A DNA stretch of 64,000 bases from Roseivirga spongicola (GCF_001592965.1 NZ_LRPC01000028.1:868001-932000), one strand, 5' to 3'. Shown: positions 1-9,652, counted from the first letter of the stretch. Notes: generated from the sequence alone by a model not told the origin. Translations and numbers: made by a program.

Positions 1-1
1 T

Positions 2-157
2 ATGCATATTGGGGAAATGAAAAACATAGGCTACAAGAATGGCAATTGGTATAATACCAGTTGGTGGGATTTGGATTTAAACGCGAACCAGAGTGCTCCT
101 AAAGAAATTGTCCCAATAAAGGCGGTACTTTCTAAATATGAATTGACCAGAAGCTAA
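2..157 (+). CDS. C-terminal fragment of a GNAT-family N-acetyltransferase (phosphinothricin acetyltransferase-like)
   Basis: The reading frame is already open at the window edge and runs 51 codons to a TAA at 155-157, so the gene begins outside the window. The visible peptide contains IGYKNGNWYNTSWWDL, which resembles the last strand of phosphinothricin/methionine sulfoximine-type GNAT enzymes (pattern GxKxGxWxDxxWM). Such enzymes transfer acetyl groups from acetyl-CoA to small amines. The ATG at position 2 is probably an internal methionine. Only the tail is visible and the acetyl-CoA-binding loop is missing, so the family call rests on one motif. Confidence 0.5.
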   Translation: MHIGEMKNIGYKNGNWYNTSWWDLDLNANQSAPKEIVPIKAVLSKYELTRS

Positions 158-205
158 CATCGTTTACCTGACAACATGTAGTTGAATTAATTGTAATCTT
201 TAACT

Positions 206-778
206 GTGGATGAATTACTAAACCAAATTGAGCAATGCACTATTTGCCAGCAACACCTGCCTCTGGGGCCAAGGCCTGTAGTTCGTGCCCATGTCAAATC
301 TAAGATTCTAATTATTGGACAAGCTCCAGGATCCAGAGTACATGAATCAGGAATTCCTTGGAATGACCCTTCGGGTAGAAACCTGAGAAAGTGGATGAAT
401 ATTTCAGAAGAGGAATTCTATAACCCAGAGCTGTTCGCCATAGTGCCAATGGGCTTTTGCTATCCTGGAAGGGGAAAGTCTGGAGACTTACCTCCTCGCC
501 CAGAATGTGCCCCAACATGGCATAATAAGCTCCTCAATAAAATGCAGAATATAGAACTTACGCTTCTTATCGGTCAATATGCTCAGGGCTACTATTTAGA
601 AGGCAGAAAGAAGACTTTAACCGAAACGGTAAGATCTTTTGAAGACTATTTACCAAACTACTTTCCGTTGGTTCACCCCTCTCCTAGAAATGGAATTTGG
701 ATGCGTAAAAATCCATGGTTTGAAGAAGGGGTTCTACCTGAACTAAAGAAGATAGTTCATGATGTTCTTAAACAATAA
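206..778 (+). CDS. Uracil-DNA glycosylase superfamily protein with four candidate Fe-S cysteines
   Basis: A 190-residue protein of the uracil-DNA glycosylase fold, which removes uracil from DNA as the first step of base excision repair. Motif I is GQAPG at residues 38-42, followed by a conserved HESGIPWNDPSGRNLRKW stretch, and motif II is HPSPRN near residue 157. Cysteines at residues 11, 14, 85 and 101 have the CxxC...C...C spacing of 4Fe-4S family-4-like glycosylases, so an iron-sulfur cluster is likely. The start is GTG at 206; no in-frame ATG precedes motif I. It stands alone, with a foldback terminator-like element immediately downstream. Activity on uracil specifically is inferred from the family. 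Confidence 0.8.
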   Translation: MDELLNQIEQCTICQQHLPLGPRPVVRAHVKSKILIIGQAPGSRVHESGIPWNDPSGRNLRKWMNISEEEFYNPELFAIVPMGFCYPGRGKSGDLPPRPECAPTWHNKLLNKMQNIELTLLIGQYAQGYYLEGRKKTLTETVRSFEDYLPNYFPLVHPSPRNGIWMRKNPWFEEGVLPELKKIVHDVLKQ

Positions 779-890
779 AGGAGGCCATCCCTGAAGCTAC
801 TATATTCGTCATTCCCAGCTTGACTGGGAATCTCCCGATATGTCGGGACGGAGTCGGGAATGACAGTTAGCTTTTGAGAGAGCCTCCTTT
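777..890. repeat. Nested foldback element between two convergent genes
   Basis: Three nested inverted pairs share one axis: AAAGGAGGC (777-785) with GCCTCCTTT (882-890), AAGCTA (794-799) with TAGCTT (868-873), and GTCATTCCC (808-816) with GGGAATGAC (856-864). Inside lie two further small hairpins, TCCCAG/CTGGGA and TCCCGA-TATG-TCGGGA. It lies between the convergent stops at 778 and 912, so it may serve as a bidirectional terminator. The GTCATTCCC arms resemble dispersed REP-like repeats. Confidence 0.6.
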
Positions 891-911
891 AAAAATTTAC
901 CGATTAGTCTC

Positions 912-3764
912 TTACTTATCTATCTTAAGAGACTCTTCATCTTTATTAATCACTACTGGTTTTCCTAATCCAGTATTATTCAATCTTTGTAGCTGAGTTT
1001 TTCCATCTCCAACCACAACGTATACCAAGTTATCAGGATTCATAAACTCGTCAATCACTTGCTTGATCTCCGCCTTATCCATAGCTTTTAGCTTGGTTTC
1101 ATCCTTTTCTATATAATCTAATGGCAGCTCGTAAGTAGAAATATTCTGAAGAATACCCAATAGACTACCGTATGTCTCGTAAGACTGCGTATTACTTCTC
1201 AAAATTGAATTCTTGGTTACCTCCAAATCCTCATCTGAGAAATCGGTACTATAGTTATCTAACAAGTCCTTAAATAGATCTACAGATTCTCTGGTTACAT
1301 TACTCCTTACGCTTGAAGAAGCCTGAAAAACAGCACCATCCATAGTTCGGCTGTAACCAGAATAAGCGCCATAAGTATAGCCCTTCTCAAGTCTCAACTC
1401 CTTAAACAAGATTGAACCTGAACCTGAACCTAAACGGTAATTAGAAACCGAAGCTGCCGAATAATCATCGTTACCATCTTCCATGGCAATTCGTCCGATA
1501 TTGATGACCGATTGTTTTGCATCTGGATAATCTACAAAGAAGATTCTGGACTCTTCAGTATTAGTTTTCACCTCATACTCCGGAAAGGTTACGTCTTTAG
1601 CAATCCATAACTCCAATGGCTCCAAAGAAGTCATTACCTCATCTTTAGAAATTGCACCTACAAAATGGAAGGAAGCCACAGATGGAGAAAAATTATCTCT
1701 ATAATAGTCTTTTAAGTCTTCAAGTGTGATACTAGAAACTGACTCCATTGTGCCCGAAGTTGGCTTAGAGAAAATATGATCTTTACCATAAAGCACTTCA
1801 TTGAAAACACGAGATGCTATTGCATTCGGGTTGGCATTAGACTGCTGTATGGAGTTGATAGCAGAACTTTTGATTCTTTCAAACTCCTTCTCATCCCAAC
1901 GTGGTTCTAACAAAATTTCCTTTACTAAAGTCAATACCTCATCATAGTTTTTGGCCAAAGAGTTACCAGAAATGGTAATGTATTCTCTAGAAGATGAAAC
2001 GTAAACACTAGCCCCTAACTGACCTAAGGCTTCTTCGAGCTCTTCTGGCGTTTTATTGGCTGTTCCTTCCATTAGCATATTATCTAGCAATGCGGCCACC
2101 CCAACCTTCTCTGGGTTGTCTAAAAACATTCCTCCTTTAAGTCTAATGCTGAACTGAGCCATAGGCAGCTCATCTTGGTAAATGTGGTATACCTTCATGC
2201 CATTAGAGAGTTCATCAGTTGTTATGCTTGGTGGAGCAAAGCTTAAATCACCGTCCAACGCTGGAATTGCAGCCCTGTCTATCTGAGATGCAGTTTTTTC
2301 AAATTCCACATTTCTCTCATATTGATCTAGATTTCCTTCTGCCCCTTGAACAATTGGCTCTTCCACAACTTCGGCCTGAACCGAGCCCTCTAGCACCAAT
2401 TCTTTCTGACCCACTGGCACAAAGCTAGTAGCCAAGTAATCCTGATTTTTGATGTACTTATTGTACACTCTCATAACATCTTCACGAGTTACATTGAGCG
2501 TTTTTTTCAGGTTTTTAGTTATGTAGCCAGGGTCTCCAGTAAAGGTATTGTAGCTGGCAAGCTGGTATGCTTTGTTAAATACACTTGATACTGAGTTATA
2601 AACACCTGTCTCTGCACCTACTTTAATTCTTGCCAAATCTTCATCGGTAAAGCCTTCTTTTTCAAACTTTTCCATCCCATCAAAAATGGCATCTCTTAAA
2701 TCATTGAGGTCTATGCCATCAAAAGCTCTAGCACCAATATTGAATGTTCCTGCTATTTCTCCAGAACTATTATATGCATATACATTTGGTGCTAGCTTCT
2801 TTTCTTCCACAACCACTTTGTAAAGAGGCGACTTCTTACCATCAGTCAATAATTGACCGAGCATATTTAAGGCCCACATATCATTATTGTACTCCTCTAC
2901 AGTTGGGTAAATCATCTCCAAATCTGGCAGATTGGCAAACTTGTCTTCATGATAGAAAAGTTTGGTTTCATCCAACACTGCAGGCATAGGATTCATTGCC
3001 TCAACCGCAGGACCAGAACCTATTTCTGAGAAATACTTATTTACCAGTTCTTTAGCTTTGGCAATATCTATATCGCCAGCGATAGCTAAAGTAGCATTAC
3101 CAGCACCATAGAACTGGGAGTAGAATTCTTTTACATCGGCAATTGTAGCATTTTGCAAATCTTCTAAACTACCAATAACGTCCCAGCTATATGGATGGCC
3201 TTCTGGGTAAAGGTTCTTGAGTTGAACGTAGCTCTTATGTCCGTAAGGTCTATTGTCTACACCTTGCCTTTTCTCATTCTTTACTACTTGCTTTTCATTC
3301 TCTAAGCCCCATTCTGAAACCGTATTGATGAAAAAGCCCATTCTGTCCGACTCCATCCAAAGCACTTTTTCGAGCGCATCGCTAGGTACAGTTTCAAAGT
3401 AAACGGTTTGGTCTGTTGAAGTTCCTCCGTTGAAGGTTCCCCCTAACTCATTGATATACTTAATGAAATTTCCAGGGCCTACATTCTCAGAGTTTTGAAA
3501 GAGCATATGCTCAAAAAAGTGTGCAAAACCAGTTCTTCCAGGCTTTTCTCTATTTGAACCTACATGGTATAGAATTGCCACAGCCACTTTAGGGTCTGAA
3601 TTATCTTGATGCAAGACAACTTCTAAGCCGTTGTCTAATTCATATTTCTCATAGTCGAGTGAAAACTCGTCTGTAGGAGACTCTGTAGGGCTTTGGCATG
3701 CTGTAAAAGCAAGCATAACACTTGCTGAAGCCAGCCCAATCAGATGTTTGAGTGTTTTTTTCAT
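912..3764 (-). CDS. M16 family zinc metallopeptidase, two-domain, lipoprotein
   Basis: A 950-residue pitrilysin/M16 peptidase, about the length of fused two-half M16 proteins. A lipoprotein signal ends in FTAC with the lipid-bearing cysteine at residue 23, so it is probably anchored in the envelope facing the periplasm. The first half carries the inverted zinc motif HFFEH (H82, E85, H86) with a downstream glutamate in ENEKQVVKNEK near residue 160. The second half (from about residue 515) is M16-like but has no HxxEH and should be the non-catalytic clamp. Family members degrade peptides inside a closed chamber. It is monocistronic: a terminator for the next gene lies just upstream of its start. 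Confidence 0.9.
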   Translation of the reverse strand: MKKTLKHLIGLASASVMLAFTACQSPTESPTDEFSLDYEKYELDNGLEVVLHQDNSDPKVAVAILYHVGSNREKPGRTGFAHFFEHMLFQNSENVGPGNFIKYINELGGTFNGGTSTDQTVYFETVPSDALEKVLWMESDRMGFFINTVSEWGLENEKQVVKNEKRQGVDNRPYGHKSYVQLKNLYPEGHPYSWDVIGSLEDLQNATIADVKEFYSQFYGAGNATLAIAGDIDIAKAKELVNKYFSEIGSGPAVEAMNPMPAVLDETKLFYHEDKFANLPDLEMIYPTVEEYNNDMWALNMLGQLLTDGKKSPLYKVVVEEKKLAPNVYAYNSSGEIAGTFNIGARAFDGIDLNDLRDAIFDGMEKFEKEGFTDEDLARIKVGAETGVYNSVSSVFNKAYQLASYNTFTGDPGYITKNLKKTLNVTREDVMRVYNKYIKNQDYLATSFVPVGQKELVLEGSVQAEVVEEPIVQGAEGNLDQYERNVEFEKTASQIDRAAIPALDGDLSFAPPSITTDELSNGMKVYHIYQDELPMAQFSIRLKGGMFLDNPEKVGVAALLDNMLMEGTANKTPEELEEALGQLGASVYVSSSREYITISGNSLAKNYDEVLTLVKEILLEPRWDEKEFERIKSSAINSIQQSNANPNAIASRVFNEVLYGKDHIFSKPTSGTMESVSSITLEDLKDYYRDNFSPSVASFHFVGAISKDEVMTSLEPLELWIAKDVTFPEYEVKTNTEESRIFFVDYPDAKQSVINIGRIAMEDGNDDYSAASVSNYRLGSGSGSILFKELRLEKGYTYGAYSGYSRTMDGAVFQASSSVRSNVTRESVDLFKDLLDNYSTDFSDEDLEVTKNSILRSNTQSYETYGSLLGILQNISTYELPLDYIEKDETKLKAMDKAEIKQVIDEFMNPDNLVYVVVGDGKTQLQRLNNTGLGKPVVINKDEESLKIDK

Positions 3765-3796
3765 CTTAATCTTTTGGTATATCTAAATCTAATGAA

Positions 3797-3825
3797 AAAG
3801 CCGCCCATATTGTTGAGGCGGCTTT
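3797..3825 (-). terminator. Rho-independent terminator of the POT transporter gene
   Basis: A 9-bp stem, AAAGCCGCC / GGCGGCTTT, followed on the minus strand by TTTTTCATT. It lies 27 bp beyond the POT stop and before the M16 start. Confidence 0.85.
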
Positions 3826-3851
3826 GTAATTATATAAATGGATAGGTTGTT

Positions 3852-5381
3852 CTAATGTACGTTTTGCATCCAACGGTTAAGTATCGGAGAAAGAATAAAG
3901 ACTATTATTCCAGCTCCTATTGCATATTGTGCAATTAGCTCAAAACCACCAATGTACACATCTAAAGTTGCGAAGCCTCTTACTTCAGAACCAGTGCTTT
4001 CCACAGCCAATTTCTTGCCTATGAAGCCCACCACTTGGAAGGCATAGGCACTAGACAAGAACCAAATACCCATCATAAAAGCTACAATTCTTTTAGGAGA
4101 AAGGTCAGTAATTTTAGAAAGCCCTACTGGCGACATAAATAGCTCACCAACTGAAAGTAAGAAGTACATAATTAGCAAGTAACTGAAAGGTACCATACCG
4201 TTTTCATCGGCCGAACCGCCACTTAACGCCAATACATAGAAACTTATACCAGCCAATAACAGACCCATCCCGAATTTATAAGGTGTACGAGGGTTGTTCT
4301 TTTTTCTAGCTAGGTAAGTCCATAGTAATGAAATAGGAATAGAAAGAATAATGATGAACATGGAGTTCAGTGCATTAGTCTGAGCTGCATCTATAATGCT
4401 TAGGTTCACATTTCTATCGGCAAAAAGAGTAATTACACTTCCAGAAAGCTCATGAAAACCCCAGAACACGGTCATAAATAGAGTAATGAACAGTGCCACC
4501 GCTAGCTTCTTTCTTTCTTCTAAACTAGCCTGATACAAAATGTACCCCATGTAGAGTAATATGACAATACCAATACCTTTGAAGAGCACATTAACAATAT
4601 TCTGATCTCCAAAGAATGATTCACCATTTAATAAAGGCTCATATGAAGCCAACATTAGAGCAATGATTGGAGCAGCAATACAAGCCAAAATTGGCACTAA
4701 TACTTTCTGCTTAATACCTAGAACAGTTTTATTCAAAGCTTCTTCGCTTGGTGGCAAACCTTTGTCCATAAAGACACCAGCCTTAATACCTGACCAGAAG
4801 AAGATAAGTCCGGCTAACATACCGATACCAGCCAAGCCGAATCCGTAATGCCATCCATACTCTCTGCCTAACCAACCGCACAAAAGAGGGGCAGCAAAAC
4901 CACCTATGTTAATACCCATGTAGAAGATGGTGAACCCTGAATCTTTTCTGGTGTCACCGTCTTTATACAAAGAACCAACAAAGGTTGAAATGTTCGGCTT
5001 AAAGAAACCATTACCAACTACTATAAGTGCAAGAGCCAAAAAGAAAGTCATATCGCTCTCAATAGCCAGCACAAAATGGCCTAGAGCCATCAGGATACCT
5101 CCTAAGAAAATAGACTTTCTAAAGCCTAAAATCTTGTCGGAGATTCTCCCTCCTACTACGGTAGAAGCATATACGAGTGATCCATAAGATGAATAAACGG
5201 CTGCTGCCGCAAAGTCTCTGGTTACTAGTGCTTCAAAAACCACGTTTACCATATATAAGGTAAGCAAGGCACGCATTCCATAGAAGCTGAACCTCTCCCA
5301 TAGTTCTGCAAAGAACAGATAGAACAGACCTTTAGGATGACCAAGCATCTGAGGTCCTTCTATGTTTTTTATTTCTGACAT
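3852..5381 (-). CDS. POT/PTR family proton-dependent oligopeptide transporter
   Basis: A 509-residue inner-membrane transporter of the major facilitator superfamily that imports di- and tripeptides with protons. The helix 1 signature ELWERFSFYGMRALL (ExxERFxYG) is near residues 26-40 and the PTR2 signature TIFYMGINIGGFAAPLL is near residue 150. About 12 to 14 hydrophobic segments are visible. Its neighbour is an M16 peptidase, suggesting that peptide breakdown and uptake are encoded side by side, but a terminator between them means separate transcripts. The substrate range is a family inference. Confidence 0.92.
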   Translation of the reverse strand: MSEIKNIEGPQMLGHPKGLFYLFFAELWERFSFYGMRALLTLYMVNVVFEALVTRDFAAAAVYSSYGSLVYASTVVGGRISDKILGFRKSIFLGGILMALGHFVLAIESDMTFFLALALIVVGNGFFKPNISTFVGSLYKDGDTRKDSGFTIFYMGINIGGFAAPLLCGWLGREYGWHYGFGLAGIGMLAGLIFFWSGIKAGVFMDKGLPPSEEALNKTVLGIKQKVLVPILACIAAPIIALMLASYEPLLNGESFFGDQNIVNVLFKGIGIVILLYMGYILYQASLEERKKLAVALFITLFMTVFWGFHELSGSVITLFADRNVNLSIIDAAQTNALNSMFIIILSIPISLLWTYLARKKNNPRTPYKFGMGLLLAGISFYVLALSGGSADENGMVPFSYLLIMYFLLSVGELFMSPVGLSKITDLSPKRIVAFMMGIWFLSSAYAFQVVGFIGKKLAVESTGSEVRGFATLDVYIGGFELIAQYAIGAGIIVFILSPILNRWMQNVH

Positions 5382-5551
5382 AGTTGATATTTAGTTTTTA
5401 GCAAAGTTTCCAAATTAGTACTGTCTGAAAAATATTACAAGGCATTTCATTCAAAGCCATCGTAAATATGCCATTTAGAAAGGATTTCTACCCTAAATGA
5501 CGGAAATCAGTAATTGTTAAAAATTCATGCCCTAAATTCGAACCTGATAAT

Positions 5552-5559
5552 TACTTTTG
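5552..5559 (+). promoter_or_regulatory. Candidate -7 promoter element of pckA
   Basis: TACTTTTG matches the Bacteroidota -7 consensus TAnnTTTG, 39 bp before the pckA ATG. No clear TTG is seen at the usual -33 distance. Confidence 0.4.
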
Positions 5560-5598
5560 CAAACGATTTCATAAACAAGGAAAGTACCTATAAAAATC

Positions 5599-7215
5599 AT
5601 GTTAGAAACCGGAACGAAATCCAAAACAGGCCTGGAAGCTGCAGGCATTAAAAAAGTTAAAGAAGCACATTGGAACCTCAGCCCTACTGAGTTAACAGAA
5701 GAAGCCATTAAGAATGGCGAAGGCCACCTGACTGATACAGGTGCGTTAATGTGCGACACCGGTAAGTTCACCGGAAGATCTCCTAAAGACCGTTTCATTG
5801 TAAGAGATGAAATGACAGAAGATAAAGTATGGTGGGGAGATATTAACATTGGCATTTCTCCTGAGTCTTTCGACAAGATCTATAACAAGATGTTGACTTA
5901 CTTGGAAGACAAGAAAGTATATGTTAGAGATGCGTATGCTGGAGCAGACAAAACGCACAGACTTAAGCTAAGAGTAATTAACACTTTTGCTTGGCACAAC
6001 ATGTTCTGCTACAACATGTTCATCAGACCAGAAGATTATAAACTTCCTGATTTCGAACCGAACTTTACTATTATTTCTTGCCCAGAATTTGAGGCAGACC
6101 CTGAAACTGACGGTACCAGACAAAGCAACTTTGCTATTGTAAACTTTACCAAGAGAATGATTCTTATTGGTGGTACACAGTACTCTGGTGAAATGAAGAA
6201 AGGTATCTTCTCTGTGTTGAACTTCTTGTTGCCGACTGAAGATGGCGTTTTACCTATGCACTGCTCTGCCAACATGGGAATTAAAGAAAGAGATACTGCT
6301 ATTTTCTTTGGCCTTTCAGGAACAGGAAAAACTACTTTATCTGCCGACCCTAATAGATTGTTGATTGGTGACGATGAGCACGGTTGGACAGAGAAAAACG
6401 TATTCAACTTTGAGGGCGGCTGTTATGCAAAAGCCATTGACCTTACTGAAGAAAACGAGCCAGACATTTTCAGAGCTATCAAGTATGGTGCAATTGTAGA
6501 GAACACCAGATTTGTAGAAGGCACTAGAACCGTGAATTATGAAGATACTTCTGTGACTGAAAACACTAGAGTATCTTATCCAATTCACCACATCAACAAC
6601 ATTGCGGAACCATCTATTGGTGGTATTCCAAAGAACATCTTCTTCTTAACTTGCGATGCTTACGGTGTAATGCCTCCACTTTTGAAATTGAACAAAGGTC
6701 AGGCTATGTACCACTTCATTTCAGGATACACCTCTAAAGTAGCAGGTACTGAGGCCGGTGTTACTGAGCCTACTCCAGTATTCTCTGCTTGTTTTGGCGC
6801 TCCATTTATGCCATTGCACCCTACTGAATATGCAGAGATGCTAGGTAAGAAAATGGATGAGCACGGTGTAAATGTTTGGTTGGTTAACACTGGCTGGACT
6901 GGCGGACCTTACGGTGTTGGTTCAAGAATCAAGTTGAGATACACTAGAGCTATGATTTCTGCGGCACTTTCAGGTGTATTGGACAATGTAGGCTACAGAA
7001 AGCACTCAATTTTTGGTGCTGAAATACCTATGACTTGCCCAGAAGTACCAAGCGAATTGCTTAGTGCTAGAGAAACTTGGAAAGACGATAAAGGATTCTA
7101 CGAAAAGGCTAACAAGCTGGCTAGAATGTTCCAGAAGAACTTTGAGAAGTTTGAGTCTTATGCCAACGATGAAATTATGGCAGGTGGCCCTAAGCCAAGA
7201 ACAGATTACGAATAG
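5599..7215 (+). CDS. pckA: Phosphoenolpyruvate carboxykinase (ATP)
   Basis: A 538-residue cytoplasmic enzyme converting oxaloacetate and ATP to phosphoenolpyruvate, CO2 and ADP, the entry step of gluconeogenesis. The kinase-1a P-loop GLSGTGKTTLS is near residue 240 and the metal-binding kinase-2 segment GDDEHGW follows near 255; the N-terminal FTGRSPKDRF and the NIGGIPKNIFF-type segments also fit. The length matches ATP-dependent PEPCKs, unlike the longer GTP enzymes. It is transcribed alone from its own -7 element and ends at a strong terminator. With acetate- and peptide-type carbon genes in the window it suits growth on amino acids. Confidence 0.97.
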   Translation: MLETGTKSKTGLEAAGIKKVKEAHWNLSPTELTEEAIKNGEGHLTDTGALMCDTGKFTGRSPKDRFIVRDEMTEDKVWWGDINIGISPESFDKIYNKMLTYLEDKKVYVRDAYAGADKTHRLKLRVINTFAWHNMFCYNMFIRPEDYKLPDFEPNFTIISCPEFEADPETDGTRQSNFAIVNFTKRMILIGGTQYSGEMKKGIFSVLNFLLPTEDGVLPMHCSANMGIKERDTAIFFGLSGTGKTTLSADPNRLLIGDDEHGWTEKNVFNFEGGCYAKAIDLTEENEPDIFRAIKYGAIVENTRFVEGTRTVNYEDTSVTENTRVSYPIHHINNIAEPSIGGIPKNIFFLTCDAYGVMPPLLKLNKGQAMYHFISGYTSKVAGTEAGVTEPTPVFSACFGAPFMPLHPTEYAEMLGKKMDEHGVNVWLVNTGWTGGPYGVGSRIKLRYTRAMISAALSGVLDNVGYRKHSIFGAEIPMTCPEVPSELLSARETWKDDKGFYEKANKLARMFQKNFEKFESYANDEIMAGGPKPRTDYE

Positions 7216-7235
7216 AACTCACTTAATATCAACAA

Positions 7236-7266
7236 AAAACCCCGGCCGTCTGCTGGGGTTTTTTTA
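7236..7266. terminator. Bidirectional terminator between pckA and a convergent gene
   Basis: AACCCC (7238-7243) pairs with GGGGTT (7255-7260); the plus-strand side continues as TTTTT and the minus-strand side also ends in a T-run. Confidence 0.85.
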
Positions 7267-7314
7267 TGGCCTCTCGACCAATCCGACACTACTAAGTATT
7301 TTTAAGCTAAAGCG

Positions 7315-7917
7315 CTAGAGCTGCTCTGAAGCTTGAATATTCTCTAATCTGTTTAAAGCCGTCTGTAGCTCTCTTTTGAGCTTTATTTGCTTTTCAGTGG
7401 CCTGAAAACGCTGGTTTCTATAGTCTTCTACAATTTTGGAGTAAGCTGCTTTAACTCGCTTAACCACGCCACAAACGTGCTTAATTCTGCCATACATTAT
7501 GGCCAAACATAAAGTGAGTAAGGCCACCAAAGACCAAAGGAAGATTGAATAGGTAAGTTTCTTTACATCGAACCACAAAAAGCCTATCATCTCTGAATTG
7601 GCTTGACTGTCATTGAAGCTTTGCTGAACGGCCTGAAGCTCACTTCTCATTTCTGCCATGTCTGACTTCACTTCAGACAGCTCTCCTTGCAGGTTTTGAA
7701 TAGTGCCTCGGTATAATTTTAGACTATCGAACATAGCACCTCTAAAGGCATTAAGCTTTGAGGTCTTTATCACCTTATATTCTTCATAAGACTCCGAACT
7801 ATTGAGGATTTCAGAAAACGACTGATCGAGTGACTTTTCGGTCTGCCCGTGTACAGGAAGCGTACCGATGAGAGCCAAAAACATAGCTCCTACTGCGAGT
7901 AGTTTTATTCGATTCAT
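7315..7917 (-). CDS. Conserved membrane protein with signal peptide, coiled coil and one transmembrane helix
   Basis: A 200-residue protein of unknown function. A Sec signal peptide ends near residue 24 (LPVHGQ). Residues about 60-105 are a heptad-rich coiled coil (IQNLQGELSEVKSDMAEMR), residues about 125-145 form one transmembrane helix, and the tail is strongly basic and helical. The predicted topology places the coiled coil in the periplasm and the basic tail in the cytoplasm. No catalytic motif is visible. It is convergent with pckA and separated from it by the shared terminator. Related small proteins are common in Bacteroidota but no function is assigned here. Confidence 0.7.
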   Translation of the reverse strand: MNRIKLLAVGAMFLALIGTLPVHGQTEKSLDQSFSEILNSSESYEEYKVIKTSKLNAFRGAMFDSLKLYRGTIQNLQGELSEVKSDMAEMRSELQAVQQSFNDSQANSEMIGFLWFDVKKLTYSIFLWSLVALLTLCLAIMYGRIKHVCGVVKRVKAAYSKIVEDYRNQRFQATEKQIKLKRELQTALNRLENIQASEQL

Positions 7918-8374
7918 TATACTGGCTTTAGGTGATTAACAGGAGCAAATTAAATAATGAAAACAAAACTGACTGCATTCTGTTGTACAAAGCATTTTTT
8001 ACGAGTCAAGCTTCAAAAATCAATCTTAAAAGAGTGAACAAAAAGAGAGGAGGCTCTCAAAACATGCTTTTAAGCATTTTAAAAGCACATTTTAAACATT
8101 TTATGGAACTATAAGGCGGTAACGAATTCGATATTAAGATAGGGAATAAGCCTTATTGGAAACGGATTTTATCTCAATGAAACCTTAATAGTTGTATAAA
8201 TGATATGTAAAATCAAGTTTCTGCAGTTGACATAACAAAATTAGAATAGTTCAATTTTCATCAAACACAACAAATAGACATTTCCATGCGGAAGAAGTCT
8301 CAGGCTAAACTTAAGAATCATTCAGAATTTCTAGAGAACTGAGACTATTAAAGTAGACTTTAGAGAAACTTGAA
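7918..8374. other. Gene-free gap of about 457 bp
   Basis: AT-rich DNA between two minus-strand genes. A 60-codon plus-strand frame (7932-8114) has no recognisable motif and a low-complexity AT-rich composition. No tRNA, strong hairpin or repeat was recognised. Confidence 0.5.
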
Positions 8375-8632
8375 TTAATCAGCTTTTGCTTCTTTCTTGA
8401 ATTTAAGGAAGCCATAAACCGCTATAACACCCCAGAACAGATTGGCCATAGTGGCAGCGTAAGAGTAATCCCACAAAGTATTAGCAACCAAAAAGATACT
8501 ACCCAAAATATTATAGACATGATATTTTGGGTCTTTCACTGTCCAAACTCCCCTATTCAACTGAATGTAGGCAATAATAAAGAGTATTGTCCCTAACCAA
8601 CCAATACCTTGAACGGCTACTTCTTGCCACAT
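8375..8632 (-). CDS. Small CBU_0592-like membrane protein
   Basis: An 85-residue integral membrane protein with three hydrophobic helices (about residues 5-24, 42-58 and 62-78) and the pattern GWLGTILFIIAYIQLN...YHVYNILGSIFL typical of the CBU_0592 transmembrane domain family. The family's role is unknown. The C-terminus is short and charged (KFKKEAKAD). It lies about 110 bp downstream of the metallophosphoesterase on the same strand and could be the last gene of that transcript, although the spacing is loose. Confidence 0.75.
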   Translation of the reverse strand: MWQEVAVQGIGWLGTILFIIAYIQLNRGVWTVKDPKYHVYNILGSIFLVANTLWDYSYAATMANLFWGVIAVYGFLKFKKEAKAD

Positions 8633-8740
8633 AATTTTCCAGTTCAGTAATTCCTAGCTCCATAAAAACAGAAATTCAGAGCCCACGACAAAGCTCTGAA
8701 TCTGTAAAAACATGAGGTAAACAACTGTATTATTATTCTT

Positions 8741-9652
8741 TTACCAATTGTAGGTTCTATACTCTACATCAAAACCTCCATCGTCATACAGGTCTATTAA
8801 AGCGAAGCCGGCATGAGTTTCATGGTACATTTCGTTCCCCCACCAATTTCCGCTTACGGCACCATTGCAGCAATAGGTTACTCCATTATACTGAACATGA
8901 TCTACTAAGTGCATATGGCCACTAATACATAGTTTCACATTCGGATGCTTAAGAAAAAGCTTCTTAATACGGTTGAAATCTATGTGCATCCAGCTGCCTG
9001 GAACAACCCAATTACCTTCTTTTTCATTCCCTTCGTAAAAGCCAGTGGCTGTCAATATTGGTATATGAGACATTACCATGATTGGTCTATTTGAATCGGT
9101 ATTTGCCAATTCGTTTTCGAACCAATCAAACTGCTCATCGTCTAATTTACCAGTGTACCAGCCTTCTCCTACAGGGTGAGTACTATCTAGAACAATGAAC
9201 TTCCAGCCAGCTTTTTCCATGCTGTAGTAGGGCAAGCTTAGCCCCATCTTATCTACAGCATAAGCCTTTCCATAAAGAATATCGGACTTATCGCCAGCAC
9301 CCCAAACATCATGATTACCAATGCAATGAACTATTGGCAGACTATTTTCTTCTTTGATAATACTATCCCAAAGTTTCCACTGTCTTTCTACACTACTTTT
9401 TTCAGCACCTAAAGCATCGAAAATGGTATCTCCACCATTAAAGATTATATCAGGTGCGTCTGAAATTGACTGAAGCGCATGAAGACACTTTTCAAATTTC
9501 TTCGGAGCATCCTCATAGTCGCGTAAATGCACATCTGTTAAGTGAGCAATTCTTATACTTCGTTTTCTGCTAGAAGTACTCAAGCCTTTGCCTCCAACTA
9601 AAGCGCCTGCACCAAGTAACCCAAGCGATGATATAACTTCTCTTCTATTCAT
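8741..9652 (-). CDS. Tat-exported calcineurin-like metallophosphoesterase
   Basis: A 303-residue secreted phosphoesterase. The N-terminus NRREVISSLGLLGAGALVGG is a twin-arginine signal, so it is exported folded to the periplasm. All five metal-site motifs of the calcineurin-like fold are present: HLTDVHL (residues about 36-42), NGGDT, GNHDVWG, MSHIPIL and SGHMHL, which bind two metal ions that hydrolyse phosphate mono- or diesters. The start codon lies 2 bp after the stop of the upstream phosphodiesterase gene, so the two are almost certainly co-transcribed. The substrate is unknown; together the pair could strip phosphate in two steps from a compound imported by the neighbouring SusCD. Confidence 0.88.
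   Translation of the reverse strand: MNRREVISSLGLLGAGALVGGKGLSTSSRKRSIRIAHLTDVHLRDYEDAPKKFEKCLHALQSISDAPDIIFNGGDTIFDALGAEKSSVERQWKLWDSIIKEENSLPIVHCIGNHDVWGAGDKSDILYGKAYAVDKMGLSLPYYSMEKAGWKFIVLDSTHPVGEGWYTGKLDDEQFDWFENELANTDSNRPIMVMSHIPILTATGFYEGNEKEGNWVVPGSWMHIDFNRIKKLFLKHPNVKLCISGHMHLVDHVQYNGVTYCCNGAVSGNWWGNEMYHETHAGFALIDLYDDGGFDVEYRTYNW

Noticed and set aside
7932-8114. A 60-codon plus-strand frame in a gene-free gap
   Set aside because: Low-complexity, AT-rich, no motif and no sensible context; not called as a gene.
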